DNA from: JANWKA01 sp035533815
GTDB taxonomy: Bacteria > Bacteroidota > Bacteroidia > Chitinophagales > Chitinophagaceae
Assembly (NCBI GenBank): GCA_035533815.1
Contig: DATLTB010000045.1
Span: 1 to 64,000, forward strand
Reading direction: 5' to 3'
DNA length: 64,000 nucleotides
The stretch's first letter is position 1. Each line of letters begins with the position of its first letter. Under the pieces are notes generated by a model that was not told the DNA's origin, made no database searches, and worked only from the letters and a program-made list of their open reading frames with translations. Positions 26,311-35,619 of the stretch are shown in pieces. The position numbers and the translations under genes are program-made.

Positions 26311-27360
26311 ATGAAGTTATCTCAATTCAAGTTTGACCTTCCCCTTAATTTAATCGCCCAGCATCCCTCCAAAGTCAGAGATGAATCGCGGATGATGATC
26401 ATTCACCGCAAAACCGGCAAAATCGAACACAAGATGTTCCGGGACATTATGTCCTTTTTCAGCGATAAGGATGTGATGGTCGTGAACAATACCAAGGTAT
26501 TTCCAGCCAGGCTTTACGGAAGAAAGGAAAAGACTGGGGCAAAGATTGAAGTCTTTCTGTTGCGGGAACTGAACAAGCAAAACAAGCTCTGGGATGTCAT
26601 TGTGGATCCTGCCCGGAAGATCCGTGTGGGCAACAAGCTGTATTTCGGGGATGATGATTCCCTGGTTGCTGAAGTGATTGATAACACGACCTCCAGGGGC
26701 AGGACGATCCGATTTTTATATGAGGGTACCGAAGAAGAGTTCAAGGTGATCCTGAACACCCTTGGGGAGACCCCCCTGCCGAAGTATATCAAGCGCAAAC
26801 CGGATGAAGAGGATAAGGAGCGCTACCAGACGGTTTATGCTAAATATGAAGGGGCTGTGGCCGCTCCCACCGCAGGGCTGCATTTCAGCAAGGAACTGAT
26901 CAAGCGGCTGGAAATAAAAGGGATCAAATTTGCTGAAGTGACCTTGCATACCGGCCTGGGCACTTTCCGCCCTATTGAGGTGGAAGATCTGAGCAAGCAC
27001 AAAATGGATGCGGAATATTTTAAGATTGACGAGTACGCAGTCAAAACAGTCAATAAGGCAAAGGAGGGGGGGAAGAAAATATGCGCCATCGGAACTACCA
27101 CCATGCGCGCAATCGAGTCTTCGGTAACTGCCCAGAAACTGCTCAAGCCGGCAGAAGGCTGGACCAATACCTTTATTCATCCTCCGTATGAATTTTCCAT
27201 TGCCGATGCCCTGGTCACTAACTTTCATTTACCTAAAACCAGCCTGCTGATCATGACCTGTGCATTTGCCGGTTATGACCTGATCATGGATGCCTACCAG
27301 CAGGCCATCCGGGAAAAATACCGGTTTTTCAGCTATGGAGATGCCATGCTGCTCATCTGA
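26311..27360 (+). CDS. queA: S-adenosylmethionine:tRNA ribosyltransferase-isomerase
   Basis: Adds the cyclopentene-diol precursor from SAM to 7-aminomethyl-7-deazaguanine in tRNA, forming epoxyqueuosine after Tgt. 349 residues, usual length. Recognised by LPLNLIAQHPSKVRDESRMM, VMVVNNTKVFPARLYGRK, AAPTAGLHFSKEL, VTLHTGLGTFRPI and VTNFHLPKTSLLIM. Followed 47 bases later by ispD; the two may share a transcript. Confidence 0.96.
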   Translation: MKLSQFKFDLPLNLIAQHPSKVRDESRMMIIHRKTGKIEHKMFRDIMSFFSDKDVMVVNNTKVFPARLYGRKEKTGAKIEVFLLRELNKQNKLWDVIVDPARKIRVGNKLYFGDDDSLVAEVIDNTTSRGRTIRFLYEGTEEEFKVILNTLGETPLPKYIKRKPDEEDKERYQTVYAKYEGAVAAPTAGLHFSKELIKRLEIKGIKFAEVTLHTGLGTFRPIEVEDLSKHKMDAEYFKIDEYAVKTVNKAKEGGKKICAIGTTTMRAIESSVTAQKLLKPAEGWTNTFIHPPYEFSIADALVTNFHLPKTSLLIMTCAFAGYDLIMDAYQQAIREKYRFFSYGDAMLLI

Positions 27361-27407
27361 TCAGGAAGATTCCGGCCTGACCATCTTTTATCGGGGTATT
27401 TTCTTTT

Positions 27408-28091
27408 ATGTCTGAGGGGGGAAAAATAGCGGTCATCATGGGCGGGGGCCGGGGGCTTCGGATGGGGGAGGAGACCCCCAAGCAATTCCTTCCCTTGCTG
27501 GGTATTCCCCTGATCTGCTACTGCATAAATGCTTTCCTACGGGTTTTTGCAGAAATCAGGATCCGCCTGGTGTTACCGGAGGATCAGCTGGCCCGCTATA
27601 CCGATTTATTGCAGCACCTGATCCGCCATACCGGGATTCATCCGGTAAGCGGCGGGGAAACCCGGTTCCATTCAGTTAAAAATGGACTGGCAGGGATTTC
27701 TCCGGGAAATATCGTTTTTGTTCATGATGGAGTCAGGCCCCTGGTATCGGGGGACCTGATCCGGCGTTGCTACCGCCAGGCCCTGGACCGGGGAAATGCC
27801 ATCCCGGCCATACCGGTATCTGAAAGCCTGCGAATGATCCAGGATGATGGCAACCATGCCCTGGACCGGTCCCGGTTCAGGATAATCCAGACTCCGCAGA
27901 CTTTCCGGTCTGAAGACCTGTTGGCTGCCTTTTCCCAGCCTTATTCTCCGGATTTTACGGATGAAGCTTCCGTACTGGAAAAATCCGGAGGCGTTATACA
28001 CCTGATTGCGGGGGAAGAGCGGAATATCAAGATCACCCGGCCCCATGATCTGAAGCTGGCAGCATTGATGCTTGCCGATCCGGAAAAATAA
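27408..28091 (+). CDS. ispD: 2-C-methyl-D-erythritol 4-phosphate cytidylyltransferase
   Basis: Third step of the MEP isoprenoid pathway: CTP plus MEP to CDP-ME. 227 residues. The nucleotide-binding start is VIMGGGRGLRMGEETPKQFLPL, with the catalytic Arg and Lys present. Also seen are FVHDGVRPLV, a TPQTF motif and TDEASVLEKSGG, with KITRPHDL near the end. Ends 6 bases before the converging FemAB-like gene. Confidence 0.93.
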   Translation: MSEGGKIAVIMGGGRGLRMGEETPKQFLPLLGIPLICYCINAFLRVFAEIRIRLVLPEDQLARYTDLLQHLIRHTGIHPVSGGETRFHSVKNGLAGISPGNIVFVHDGVRPLVSGDLIRRCYRQALDRGNAIPAIPVSESLRMIQDDGNHALDRSRFRIIQTPQTFRSEDLLAAFSQPYSPDFTDEASVLEKSGGVIHLIAGEERNIKITRPHDLKLAALMLADPEK

Positions 28092-28097
28092 AATGGA

Positions 28098-29015
28098 TCA
28101 TCCTTTCAGCCATCGGGCAGGAAGGGGAAGGGTGTTGCGGCGGATAAAGGGATAAGAGACTTCCCGGGCTCCGAAGCCATTGTAAAAAAAAGCCAGTCCG
28201 GTCAGATCCGATCCTTCAAAGTCCAGCACCAGCGGATGACCGGCATGATCCCGGATGAATGCATCTATGAGCAGGTGGCTGGCGCCCACCTCCCTGCCTT
28301 CCCTGGCATTCCCTACCAGCAGGTAAAAAACTTGACCTGGGCTTAGGAAGAATACCGCCCCGGCCAGCAGGCGACCTTCCGAACTGCATACCCCATACTT
28401 CCGGGCTTTCTGAAGGCCGAGGGCATAATCAGCCAGCTTACTGAACCGGGAAAAATGCCGGTTGCCGATATTGGTCAGCCGTTTCATTTTCTTTTTCCCC
28501 AGGCTAATAATTTCTGCGGTATCAGGTTTCCGGTCCACAACCAGGAGGGCATCCATGGCTTTTTTCAGGTTCCTTATTGTCCGGCTTTTATATCCCTGGA
28601 GCAGTACCGGGTAGTCAGGGGCCAGGTCCAGCAGAAAATTCTTCCTTTGGCTGGATGTCCATTCCCGGTGAATCCCGGGGACAAAGGGATTGGTGAGGTT
28701 CAGGTTCATTTCCACCAACCTGTATCGTTGGGGTATCCGGTCAAGGAATTCCCCAACCAGGGAGCCGGTGACCGGGAAGGCCGCATAAATACCCAATTGC
28801 TGGGTGAAATGCGGCGGATAAACATAATACAGTCCCCATTTCCTGTTCCAGGGTAGGGGGAGCAGGGCTTCGTAATCCCCCAGGACGAGGGCATCCCAGG
28901 TATCAGTCAGGTGATCCAGAAACCAGCTATAGCCATATACGTTACCATTGGCAGACTGATCCAGGGCAGCATCCCATTTTGCCGGATCGATCTGACTTCG
29001 TTTCAGATATGCAAT
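28098..29015 (-). CDS. FemAB/GNAT-like acyltransferase with a non-ATG start
   Basis: Bears the Bacteroidota FemAB/GNAT-like pattern (about 305 residues): N-terminal WDAALDQSANGNVYGYSWFL, a middle region with LPLPW and GLYYVYPP, and a C-terminal acetyltransferase-like half (LLAGAVFFLSPGQVFYLL, GASHLLIDAFI, DFEGSDLTGLAFFYNGFG). Function unknown; relatives transfer amino acids or acyl groups. The frame is open to a stop at 29040-29042, but no ATG, GTG or TTG starts the domain: TTG 28796 would cut off the first third. An ATT at 29015 (preferred) or CTG at 29027 would start it. The middle region was read by hand and is protein-like throughout. Confidence 0.72.
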   Translation of the reverse strand: MAYLKRSQIDPAKWDAALDQSANGNVYGYSWFLDHLTDTWDALVLGDYEALLPLPWNRKWGLYYVYPPHFTQQLGIYAAFPVTGSLVGEFLDRIPQRYRLVEMNLNLTNPFVPGIHREWTSSQRKNFLLDLAPDYPVLLQGYKSRTIRNLKKAMDALLVVDRKPDTAEIISLGKKKMKRLTNIGNRHFSRFSKLADYALGLQKARKYGVCSSEGRLLAGAVFFLSPGQVFYLLVGNAREGREVGASHLLIDAFIRDHAGHPLVLDFEGSDLTGLAFFYNGFGAREVSYPFIRRNTLPLPARWLKG

Positions 29016-29071
29016 GGAGGATTTCAGGAATATCTTTTTTCAGTCCCGATGAAAATAAAAGCAGCAGGAAC

Positions 29072-30493
29072 TCAGCGGCCTTGTTTTCTGAAGATGGTGA
29101 GCAACGTATGGGTCATGATCTTGAAGTCAAGGCCCAGGGAAATATTTTCCAGATAGATCAGGTCATACTTCATGCGCTCGATCATCTGATCGATATTTTC
29201 AGCATATCCGAATTTGACCATGCCCCAGGAAGTAAGCCCCGGTTTGACTTTCAGCAGGTGGCTGTAAAACCGGTTCCGCTGGAGTATCTGGTCAATATAA
29301 TACTTCCTTTCTGGTCGGGGGCCGACGAAACTCATCTCCCCTTTCAATATATTCCATAGCTGCGGCAGCTCATCGAGCCTCCACTGCCGGATGATCCTGC
29401 CCCAGGCCGTGATGCGGGGATCCTCCGTGGCAGAAAGTGCGGGTCCGTGCTGCTCAGCATCCTGATACATGGACCTGAACTTCAGGATCATGAATTTCCG
29501 TCCCTTCATGCCGATCCTTTCCTGTTTGTACAGGATGGGTCCCGGCGAGGAAACCCTTACTCTTAGCGCGACATAGGCCATGAGCGGGAAAAGCAGGATC
29601 AGACCAACCGCGGAGCCGATGATGTCCACCAGCCTTTTGAAATGCTCCTGCCAATCCGGCATCAGGCCGGGTTTGATCTCGGTGAGGACGGCACCGAAAA
29701 TATTATTCATCCGCACGGATCCTGAAAGGATATCATACATGTCCGGGATTACCTTGATGATGACTTCCTTTTCGCTGAGCCGGTTGATGATATCCACGAG
29801 CCGGTGCTGTTCGGATTTCTCAATGGCGAGAATTACCTGCTGCGTATGGTTTTTCTCGATGATATCCTCCAGCAGGTCAATCGAACCGAAATTAGGCAGA
29901 TAGCTGCCCAGGCCGTTTTTGCCATCTGACTGGGGATAGATGAAGCCCGTGACATGATACCCCAGTCCGACTTTCCGCTGCTCGATCTCCCGGTAAAGCC
30001 GGATGGCATTCTGATTGGCCCCGATGATGATGGTGTTTAATTTCACCCGGCCGTTCACCAGCTGGTATTTGACAATATTGAGGATGGTCAGCCTGCCACT
30101 GAATGTGAGAACAAACTGGATAATGAAAAGCGTAAAAAATTCCTTATAATACAGAATCTGTGCAGGAACAGGATTATGAAGCAGGAAGATGAAAAACAAT
30201 AAGAGGCAACCAATGCAGGAAGTAAGCATGGTACGGGAGAGCTCTATCAGCCTGGACTTCTGGTAAATATCATTATAGGTGCCTGAAATAAAATATAATA
30301 CGAGCCATCCGGCGGTAATGGACAGGCTGCCCAGGTAAAATCCCGGATTGAGGTGAAACAGGTTGACAGGGGGAGTACCGGGCTGATGCAGGATAACCCG
30401 CCGTAACAGCTGGAATATGGACCAGGTCAATGCAGCAGAAATGCCGTCGGCCAGAATATACCACCAGATTTCAATTTTCTTATAAAACCGCAT
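29072..30493 (-). CDS. Exopolysaccharide polyprenyl-phosphate sugar phosphotransferase
   Basis: Initiates surface polysaccharide synthesis by transferring sugar-1-phosphate from a nucleotide sugar to undecaprenyl phosphate. 473 residues of the WcaJ/PNPT type: four or five N-terminal helices, a CoA-binding-like Rossmann domain (IIIGANQNAIRLYREIEQ), one helix (LILLFPLMAYVAL) and the bacterial sugar transferase domain (SSPGPILYKQERIGMKGR, MILKFRSMYQDA, LDELPQLWNILKGEMSFVGPRPE). No polysaccharide cluster surrounds it. Sugar not predictable. Confidence 0.92.
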   Translation of the reverse strand: MRFYKKIEIWWYILADGISAALTWSIFQLLRRVILHQPGTPPVNLFHLNPGFYLGSLSITAGWLVLYFISGTYNDIYQKSRLIELSRTMLTSCIGCLLLFFIFLLHNPVPAQILYYKEFFTLFIIQFVLTFSGRLTILNIVKYQLVNGRVKLNTIIIGANQNAIRLYREIEQRKVGLGYHVTGFIYPQSDGKNGLGSYLPNFGSIDLLEDIIEKNHTQQVILAIEKSEQHRLVDIINRLSEKEVIIKVIPDMYDILSGSVRMNNIFGAVLTEIKPGLMPDWQEHFKRLVDIIGSAVGLILLFPLMAYVALRVRVSSPGPILYKQERIGMKGRKFMILKFRSMYQDAEQHGPALSATEDPRITAWGRIIRQWRLDELPQLWNILKGEMSFVGPRPERKYYIDQILQRNRFYSHLLKVKPGLTSWGMVKFGYAENIDQMIERMKYDLIYLENISLGLDFKIMTHTLLTIFRKQGR

Positions 30494-30534
30494 GCAGGGC
30501 CTTATCTTTTGGGGTAAATAAGCACAGGTTTAAT

Positions 30535-31509
30535 TCAGGAATGATCGGGTTGACCTATCTTTTCCAGAATCTGATGAGCAATATCCATGGCCTGATAACC
30601 ATCAATTGCACTTACAGGTACAGGCCGGTCTCCTAAAATACTATCCCTGAATGCTTCCAGTTCCAGGGCAATGGCATTGGTTTCCCGAATAGGCGGACTG
30701 GCCAGGGCAATTGTTTTCTTACCCGTGCCGGTGTCTATTTCAAAGGTAAACAATCCTTCATCTCCCAGGGGAGATTTTAATTTGATGATTTCAGTCCTTT
30801 TATCCAGGAAATCAATGCTGATATAGGCATCTTTCTGGAAGATCCGCATTTTCCGCATTTTTTTGAGCGAGATCCTGCTGGAAGTCAGGTTGGCCACGCA
30901 TCCGTTATGAAATTCCAACCTCACGTTTGCGATATCTGGTGTATCGCTGATGACCGGTACCCCGCTGGCTGAAATACGGCTTACCGAAGACCGGACCATG
31001 CTCAGAATGAGGTCGATATCATGGATCATCAGGTCCAGGATGACACTCACATCAGTGCCCCGGGGACTGAACTGGCTCAGCCGGTGCACTTCGATGAACA
31101 TGGGATTCAGGGGATATCCCTGCAGGGCCAGGAAGGCCGGGTTGAACCGTTCCACATGCCCAACCTGGAAGCGTACATTGGCTTCTGCGAGCAACTTGAG
31201 CAGGGCAGCGGCCTCTTCCATGGTATTGGCCATGGGTTTTTCCACGAACACATGCCGGCTGCAACGTATGGCCAGCTCGCAAAGGGCAAAATGATGGATG
31301 GTCGGCGCCACAATATCGAGCGCATCACAGGCAGTGACCAGGGAAGCCGGATCATCGAACCGCGATATTCCATAAAGGGAGGAGGCTTCTTGGGCTGCCA
31401 GGTCATCCGGGTCATAAAAACCAGTCAGTTCGATGCCTTTCAGGGTTACCAGTTGGGACAGATGTATTTTTCCCAGGTGACCCACTCCGAAAATACCTAT
31501 TTTAAGCAT
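30535..31509 (-). CDS. Gfo/Idh/MocA-family NAD(P)-dependent oxidoreductase
   Basis: Sugar or inositol dehydrogenase superfamily. 324 residues: N-terminal Rossmann fold (KIGIFGVGHLGKIHLSQL), HVFVEKPMANTMEEA with the EKP motif, and a C-terminal beta domain (LMIHDIDLILSMV). Sits just upstream of the sugar phosphotransferase on the same strand, so it may make or modify a sugar precursor, but the substrate is not assigned. Ends 43 bases from radC's stop on the same strand. Confidence 0.88.
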   Translation of the reverse strand: MLKIGIFGVGHLGKIHLSQLVTLKGIELTGFYDPDDLAAQEASSLYGISRFDDPASLVTACDALDIVAPTIHHFALCELAIRCSRHVFVEKPMANTMEEAAALLKLLAEANVRFQVGHVERFNPAFLALQGYPLNPMFIEVHRLSQFSPRGTDVSVILDLMIHDIDLILSMVRSSVSRISASGVPVISDTPDIANVRLEFHNGCVANLTSSRISLKKMRKMRIFQKDAYISIDFLDKRTEIIKLKSPLGDEGLFTFEIDTGTGKKTIALASPPIRETNAIALELEAFRDSILGDRPVPVSAIDGYQAMDIAHQILEKIGQPDHS

Positions 31510-31552
31510 GGAAACCTTCCTTTACATTGAATGGAAATCAGGATGAAAGCAG

Positions 31553-32296
31553 TTAAAGCAGGCCCTGGTCAGCAAAACTGAAATAGCCTTCTTCTGATAC
31601 GATCACATGGTCAAGTACGGAAATATCAAATAGTTTTCCGGCTTCCTTCAGCTTCCGGGTCAGGGATATATCCGCCTCACTGGGTTGCAGGTTACCGGAT
31701 GGGTGATTATGGCAAAGCAGCAGGGATGATGCCGTGTTTTCCAGGGCTTTCCTGTATATGATCCGGGGGTCCACCACGGTCCCGCTGATCCCTCCCTTAC
31801 TGATCATTTCCAAATGCAGGACCCGGTTTCCCTGATTCAGATAAAGGATGCAGAATACTTCATACTGGTGGTCCGCCAGCATGGGCTGAAGGATCCTGGC
31901 TGCATCCTGGCTGGACCTGACGATGGTCCTGGTCGTCACAGTGCCGGATTGACGGCGTTTACCGATCTCTATGGCGGCCCCGATCGCGATTGCCTTTGCC
32001 AGACCGATCCCTTTGGTTTTCATGAGCTTTTCGGTGCTCATTCGTCCGATATCCTGCCAGTTTCTCCGCCCCTTTTCCAGGATTTCCTTGGCCAGGTCAA
32101 GCGCAGACCGGTTTCCCCAGCCGCTGCCGATGACTATGGCCAGCAATTCGGAATCGCTCAACGCCTCCGCCCCGAGTTTCAGGAGTTTCTCCCGGGGTCT
32201 GTCATCCATTGCCCAGGAAAGGATGCCACGCGACCTGGGGCGCTGCTTCCTGAGTTTTTTCACCGGTTTCACCTGATCTTCCAACACCTGTTCCAT
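31553..32296 (-). CDS. radC: RadC family JAB/MPN-domain protein
   Basis: 247 residues: a helix-hairpin-helix N-terminal half (GAEALSDSELLAIVIGSG; MKTKGIGLAKAIAIGAAI) and the metalloprotease-like JAB domain (HNHPSGNLQPSEADISLT, then LDHVIVSEEGYFSFA). Once linked to DNA repair, the function remains unclear; many RadC proteins are carried by mobile elements, but this one is in a core context. The ATG at 32296 is chosen because a -7 box (32313-32320) sits just upstream; a TTG at 32311 is less likely. Confidence 0.92.
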   Translation of the reverse strand: MEQVLEDQVKPVKKLRKQRPRSRGILSWAMDDRPREKLLKLGAEALSDSELLAIVIGSGWGNRSALDLAKEILEKGRRNWQDIGRMSTEKLMKTKGIGLAKAIAIGAAIEIGKRRQSGTVTTRTIVRSSQDAARILQPMLADHQYEVFCILYLNQGNRVLHLEMISKGGISGTVVDPRIIYRKALENTASSLLLCHNHPSGNLQPSEADISLTRKLKEAGKLFDISVLDHVIVSEEGYFSFADQGLL

Positions 32297-32312
32297 CCCC
32301 GAATGTTTCAAT

Positions 32313-32320
32313 CAAAGATA
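32313..32320 (-). promoter_or_regulatory. -7 promoter element of radC
   Basis: Minus strand TATCTTTG, an exact match to TAnnTTTG, 16 bases before the radC ATG. No clear -33 TTTG. It is part of a 117-base divergent gap shared with prs. Confidence 0.55.
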
Positions 32321-32400
32321 GACATTTCAGGGGGTTATCTTGGGCCGGTCAGCGCCTTATTTTTATCATTGGATCAGTCCAAAAAGGTTAATTTTACAGC

Positions 32401-32408
32401 TACTTTTG
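32401..32408 (+). promoter_or_regulatory. -7 promoter element of prs, five bases before the start codon
   Basis: TACTTTTG matches TAnnTTTG and lies five bases before the prs ATG (32414). As at tgt, this predicts an almost leaderless message. A reading frame open further upstream crosses this element and is not used. Confidence 0.6.
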
Positions 32409-32413
32409 CGATC

Positions 32414-33400
32414 ATGGAAACTTCAGTCAAGATCTTTTCAGGTAATTGCTCCAGGTACCTGGCAGAAAAAATTGCCAGCATTTATGGAAATGGGTTGGGC
32501 AAAAGCCTTATTCAGCATTTCAGTGACGGAGAATTCCAGCCGGTATTCCTGGAAAGCATCCGGGGAGATTATGTCTTCCTGGTGCAGAGCACCTGTGCAC
32601 CTGCGGATAATCTCATGGAACTGCTGCTGATGATCGATGCGGCCAGAAGGGCATCCGCCGGGTATATCACGGCGGTCATTCCGTATTTCGGGTTTGCCCG
32701 GCAGGACCGCAAGGACAAACCCAGGGTAGCCATTGGATCCAAGCTGGTGGCCAACCTCCTGGTAGCAGCAGGAACCAACCGGGTGATCACCATGGACCTG
32801 CATGCGCCTCAGATCCAGGGCTTCTTTGATATCCCGGTGGACCACCTGGACAGCTCAGCGGTATTTATCCCTTTCATCGAAAATCTTAATCTGGAAAACC
32901 TTACCTTTGCGTCCCCTGATGTGGGGAGCACCAACCGGGTGAGGGAAGTGGCCTCCTATTTCAATGCGGAAATGGTGATCTGTGACAAGCAGCGTAAACG
33001 GGCAAACGAAATCACATCCATGGCCGTGATCGGAGATGTCACGGACCGGGATATTGTGCTGATTGACGATATTGTGGATACAGCCGGCACCCTGACCAGG
33101 TCAGCGGCCCTGCTGAAGGAAAAAGGAGCCAGGACCGTAAGGGCTTTTTGCACCCATCCGGTACTGAGCGGCAAGGCGTATGAAAACATAGAGAATTCCG
33201 TACTCGAAGAACTGGTGGTCTGCGATACCATACCCCTACAGCGCGTTTCCGGCAAGATCCGGGTGATCAGCACCGCAGCCCTTTTTGCAGTAGCGATCCG
33301 CAACACGCATGAGAATAAATCCATCACCAGCCTGTTCATTCACAACCAGCGCAAAAGTGCAAAGGCGGAGCAGGCAGACCTAAAAGATGTAATAGCATGA
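32414..33400 (+). CDS. prs: Ribose-phosphate pyrophosphokinase
   Basis: Makes PRPP from ribose 5-phosphate and ATP for nucleotide, His and Trp synthesis. 328 residues from the ATG at 32414. Signatures: KIFSGNCSRYLAEKIA, DGEFQPVFLESIRG, ITMDLHAPQIQGFFDIPVDH, and the PRPP-binding loop IVLIDDIVDTAGTLT. The frame is open 600 bases upstream, but those residues are shadow of radC and are excluded. Overlaps the rplY start (ATGA), so the two genes are coupled. Confidence 0.96.
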   Translation: METSVKIFSGNCSRYLAEKIASIYGNGLGKSLIQHFSDGEFQPVFLESIRGDYVFLVQSTCAPADNLMELLLMIDAARRASAGYITAVIPYFGFARQDRKDKPRVAIGSKLVANLLVAAGTNRVITMDLHAPQIQGFFDIPVDHLDSSAVFIPFIENLNLENLTFASPDVGSTNRVREVASYFNAEMVICDKQRKRANEITSMAVIGDVTDRDIVLIDDIVDTAGTLTRSAALLKEKGARTVRAFCTHPVLSGKAYENIENSVLEELVVCDTIPLQRVSGKIRVISTAALFAVAIRNTHENKSITSLFIHNQRKSAKAEQADLKDVIA

Positions 33401-34086
33401 AGACAATTACGATCCAAGGACAACGCAGGAAAGAAACAGGTAAAAAGGCTACGCGCAGGTTAAGGTCCGGCGGGGAAGTCCCCTGTATCATTTATGGAGG
33501 CTCAGGCATCATCCATTTTCAGGTACCCCGGGTATCCCTGAAAAACCTGGTTTATACTCCCGATTTCCAGCTGGCAGACATCCATATTGATGGCATTCCC
33601 TATCGCTGCGTATTAAAGGACCTGCAGTTTGACCCGGTGACTGATGTGCTCAGCCATGTGGATTTCCTGGAGCTGGTGGAGGATAAAAAAATTACGGTCA
33701 ACATGCCAGTCAAATATACCGGGCAGCCGGTAGGCGTAAAGGACGGGGGTAAACTGGATATCAAATTGAAATCCCTGAAAGTGAGAACCTATCCCAGGGA
33801 CCTGAAGGAACATATTGAAGTAAGTACTGAACACCTGGAAATGAACCGGAGTGTGCGGGTGGAAGACCTGAAGCTGAAAGGCTTCGAAATCCTCAACTCA
33901 CCCCGTATTCCCCTGGCTACGGTGGCCATGATCCGGGTACTGAAAGAAGAAACGCCGACCGTACCTTCTGCAGCATCAGCAACAGCAACTGCTGCCACAA
34001 CTGCCGCTCCTGCTCCAGCCGCTGGGCCTGCCCAGCCGGTACCCCCTGCCAAAGGTTCGCCTTCCCGGGGAGAAAAGAAGAAATAA
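33397..34086 (+). CDS. rplY: 50S ribosomal protein L25 / general stress protein Ctc
   Basis: 5S rRNA-binding protein of the TL5/Ctc form (229 residues): N-terminal L25 domain (TIQGQRRKETGKKATRRLR, PCIIYGG, VLKDLQFDPVTDVLSHVDFLE) and a C-terminal beta domain (DLKEHIEVSTEHLEMN). The last 40 residues are Ala/Pro-rich and end in a basic tail. Translationally coupled to prs and followed by pth 2.9 kb on, an arrangement seen as prs-rplY-pth in many bacteria but here interrupted by two unrelated genes. Confidence 0.94.
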   Translation: MKTITIQGQRRKETGKKATRRLRSGGEVPCIIYGGSGIIHFQVPRVSLKNLVYTPDFQLADIHIDGIPYRCVLKDLQFDPVTDVLSHVDFLELVEDKKITVNMPVKYTGQPVGVKDGGKLDIKLKSLKVRTYPRDLKEHIEVSTEHLEMNRSVRVEDLKLKGFEILNSPRIPLATVAMIRVLKEETPTVPSAASATATAATTAAPAPAAGPAQPVPPAKGSPSRGEKKK

Positions 34087-34106
34087 CCGGGAAATCCCCC
34101 TTTAAG

Positions 34107-34140
34107 ATGCCTTTTTGTGGAAAACAAAGGGCATTTTTTA
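34107..34140 (+). terminator. Rho-independent terminator of prs-rplY
   Basis: ATGCCTTT (34107-34114), an 11-base loop, AAAGGGCAT (34126-34134) with one bulged G, then a T-rich run. It lies 20 bases after the rplY stop. Confidence 0.65.
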
Positions 34141-34519
34141 TTTGGCAGATTCAAATAATTCATGGAAACCATTATCTTTGGTCACGGATACTTGGATCCT
34201 GAAACTGAATTTGGATCAGTGCAGGCAATTTTTTTATCCGGCTGACTGACCAAATCCTCTGAAATAAACCCGGTTACCGGGTACCGTAAAGCACCCTTCA
34301 ACTATTTGCATTGGCATTGAATTTGTCTTGAAAAATTCATGGTATTCCTGAAACAGATGCTTAGAATATTAATGTATGTTTAAAGTCATTATATTTAAAG
34401 ATTTTAAATAATTTCTATATAAAAGAATATTAATTATTATTTTTATACCAGATTTAAATAAGATTCCATTGTTTTTTAACTCACTGAATACCCATAAAAC
34501 AATATTAAAATAAAATTTT
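34141..34519. other. AT-rich leader region of the type IX cargo gene
   Basis: About 380 bases with no reading frame of note, strongly AT-rich in the 150 bases next to the downstream ATG. Nothing definite is seen beyond a probable promoter region for the next gene. Confidence 0.35.
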
Positions 34520-35515
34520 ATGAAAAAAATCTACCCCCTGGTTAAATATTTCATGCTGATCCCCCTGCTATTGCTGTTTTATGTCAATAGCCATGCGCAG
34601 TTGACTGAAATCTTGTATTCCGACACCATCAACTATAACCAGCTATCCGTTGTTCCGGCGACCCCTATGGACAGCCCGGCCGTTGATTTCGTGTTAACCC
34701 TGCAAAATATCCCGGGATCAGGAACCATAGATTTGAGCAAAGCCACTGCGGCTGTTCAAAGTCCGGATACTACCGGGGTGATATTCCACGTGAATGCTCT
34801 TCCGCTATTTTATTCCGATCCGAACAACCAGACAATAGTATTTCCTAATGTTTCGGTGAATACCAATACTCCAGGACAACCCAGGACCCAGAGCATCACC
34901 TTCAAGATCACCATCCGGTCCAAACCACCGCCATTCCCGACCAGGGTATTGCTGATCTATTCGGAGACTTTCAGCACCAATGTTTTATTACCTATCGTGA
35001 TGCAGTCTTTCACGGCCAGCCCGGTGGGCAGCAGCGTACTGCTAAAGTGGACCACCTCTTCCGAACTGAACAACAAACAGTTTATGGTGCAGCGGAGTGA
35101 TAATTCCAAGACATTTACTTCCGTGGGTACGGTTGCCGGTTCAGGTAACAGCAACATTCCGAGGGATTATCAGTTCACCGACAATAACCTGGTGGATGGC
35201 AGCTATTTCTACCGGCTCATGCAGCAGGACTTTGATGGCAAGTACACTTTTTCCAATGTGATCGAAGTGAACGTGAATGGCCACTATGCGGGCAGTGTGA
35301 AGGTCTTCCCCAACCCATTCAGCAATACCATCAACCTGACCGGAGTCCCAGCAGCTGACATGAAGGCGCAGAACATCCGGGTGACCGATATTTCCGGGAG
35401 ATCCCTTCCGTTCAAGGTCCTGAACAACACGACCATTGTGGTGCAAAGCGGCCTGCCTACAGGAATTTATTTTGTCTCCGTTAAAGGTCAGACCTACAAG
35501 CTCATCAAGCAATAA
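34520..35515 (+). CDS. Secreted protein with type IX secretion C-terminal sorting domain
   Basis: 331 residues. A signal peptide (YFMLIPLLLLFYVNSHAQ) precedes an unassigned beta-rich domain (residues about 25-155), then a domain typical of Bacteroidota surface proteins (LKWTTSSELNNKQFMVQRS, FYRLMQQDFDGKYTFSNV) and a C-terminal sorting domain (VFPNPFSNTINL, VTDISGR, GIYFVSV, ending YKLIKQ). The last segment directs type IX export and surface attachment. Substrate or binding partner unknown. Monocistronic, with a strong terminator after it. Confidence 0.87.
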   Translation: MKKIYPLVKYFMLIPLLLLFYVNSHAQLTEILYSDTINYNQLSVVPATPMDSPAVDFVLTLQNIPGSGTIDLSKATAAVQSPDTTGVIFHVNALPLFYSDPNNQTIVFPNVSVNTNTPGQPRTQSITFKITIRSKPPPFPTRVLLIYSETFSTNVLLPIVMQSFTASPVGSSVLLKWTTSSELNNKQFMVQRSDNSKTFTSVGTVAGSGNSNIPRDYQFTDNNLVDGSYFYRLMQQDFDGKYTFSNVIEVNVNGHYAGSVKVFPNPFSNTINLTGVPAADMKAQNIRVTDISGRSLPFKVLNNTTIVVQSGLPTGIYFVSVKGQTYKLIKQ

Positions 35516-35530
35516 CCAGATCAGGTCATT

Positions 35531-35566
35531 AAAAAAAGTGGAATTTCCCAATTCCACTTTTTTTTT
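35531..35566 (+). terminator. Strong rho-independent terminator
   Basis: GTGGAATT, a 4-base loop and AATTCCAC (35538-35557), flanked by seven A on the left and nine T on the right, so it can act in both directions. Follows the type IX cargo gene. Confidence 0.92.
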
Positions 35567-35619
35567 GCCCGAACTTTATCTGACAAATCCGGGTCAGCCT
35601 GTAAAATGGAAGAATAGCC

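Noticed and set aside
31814..32413. A 200-codon extension upstream of prs
   Set aside because: It is antisense shadow of radC, crosses the prs -7 element, and does not belong to Prs proteins, which begin at the ATG 32414.
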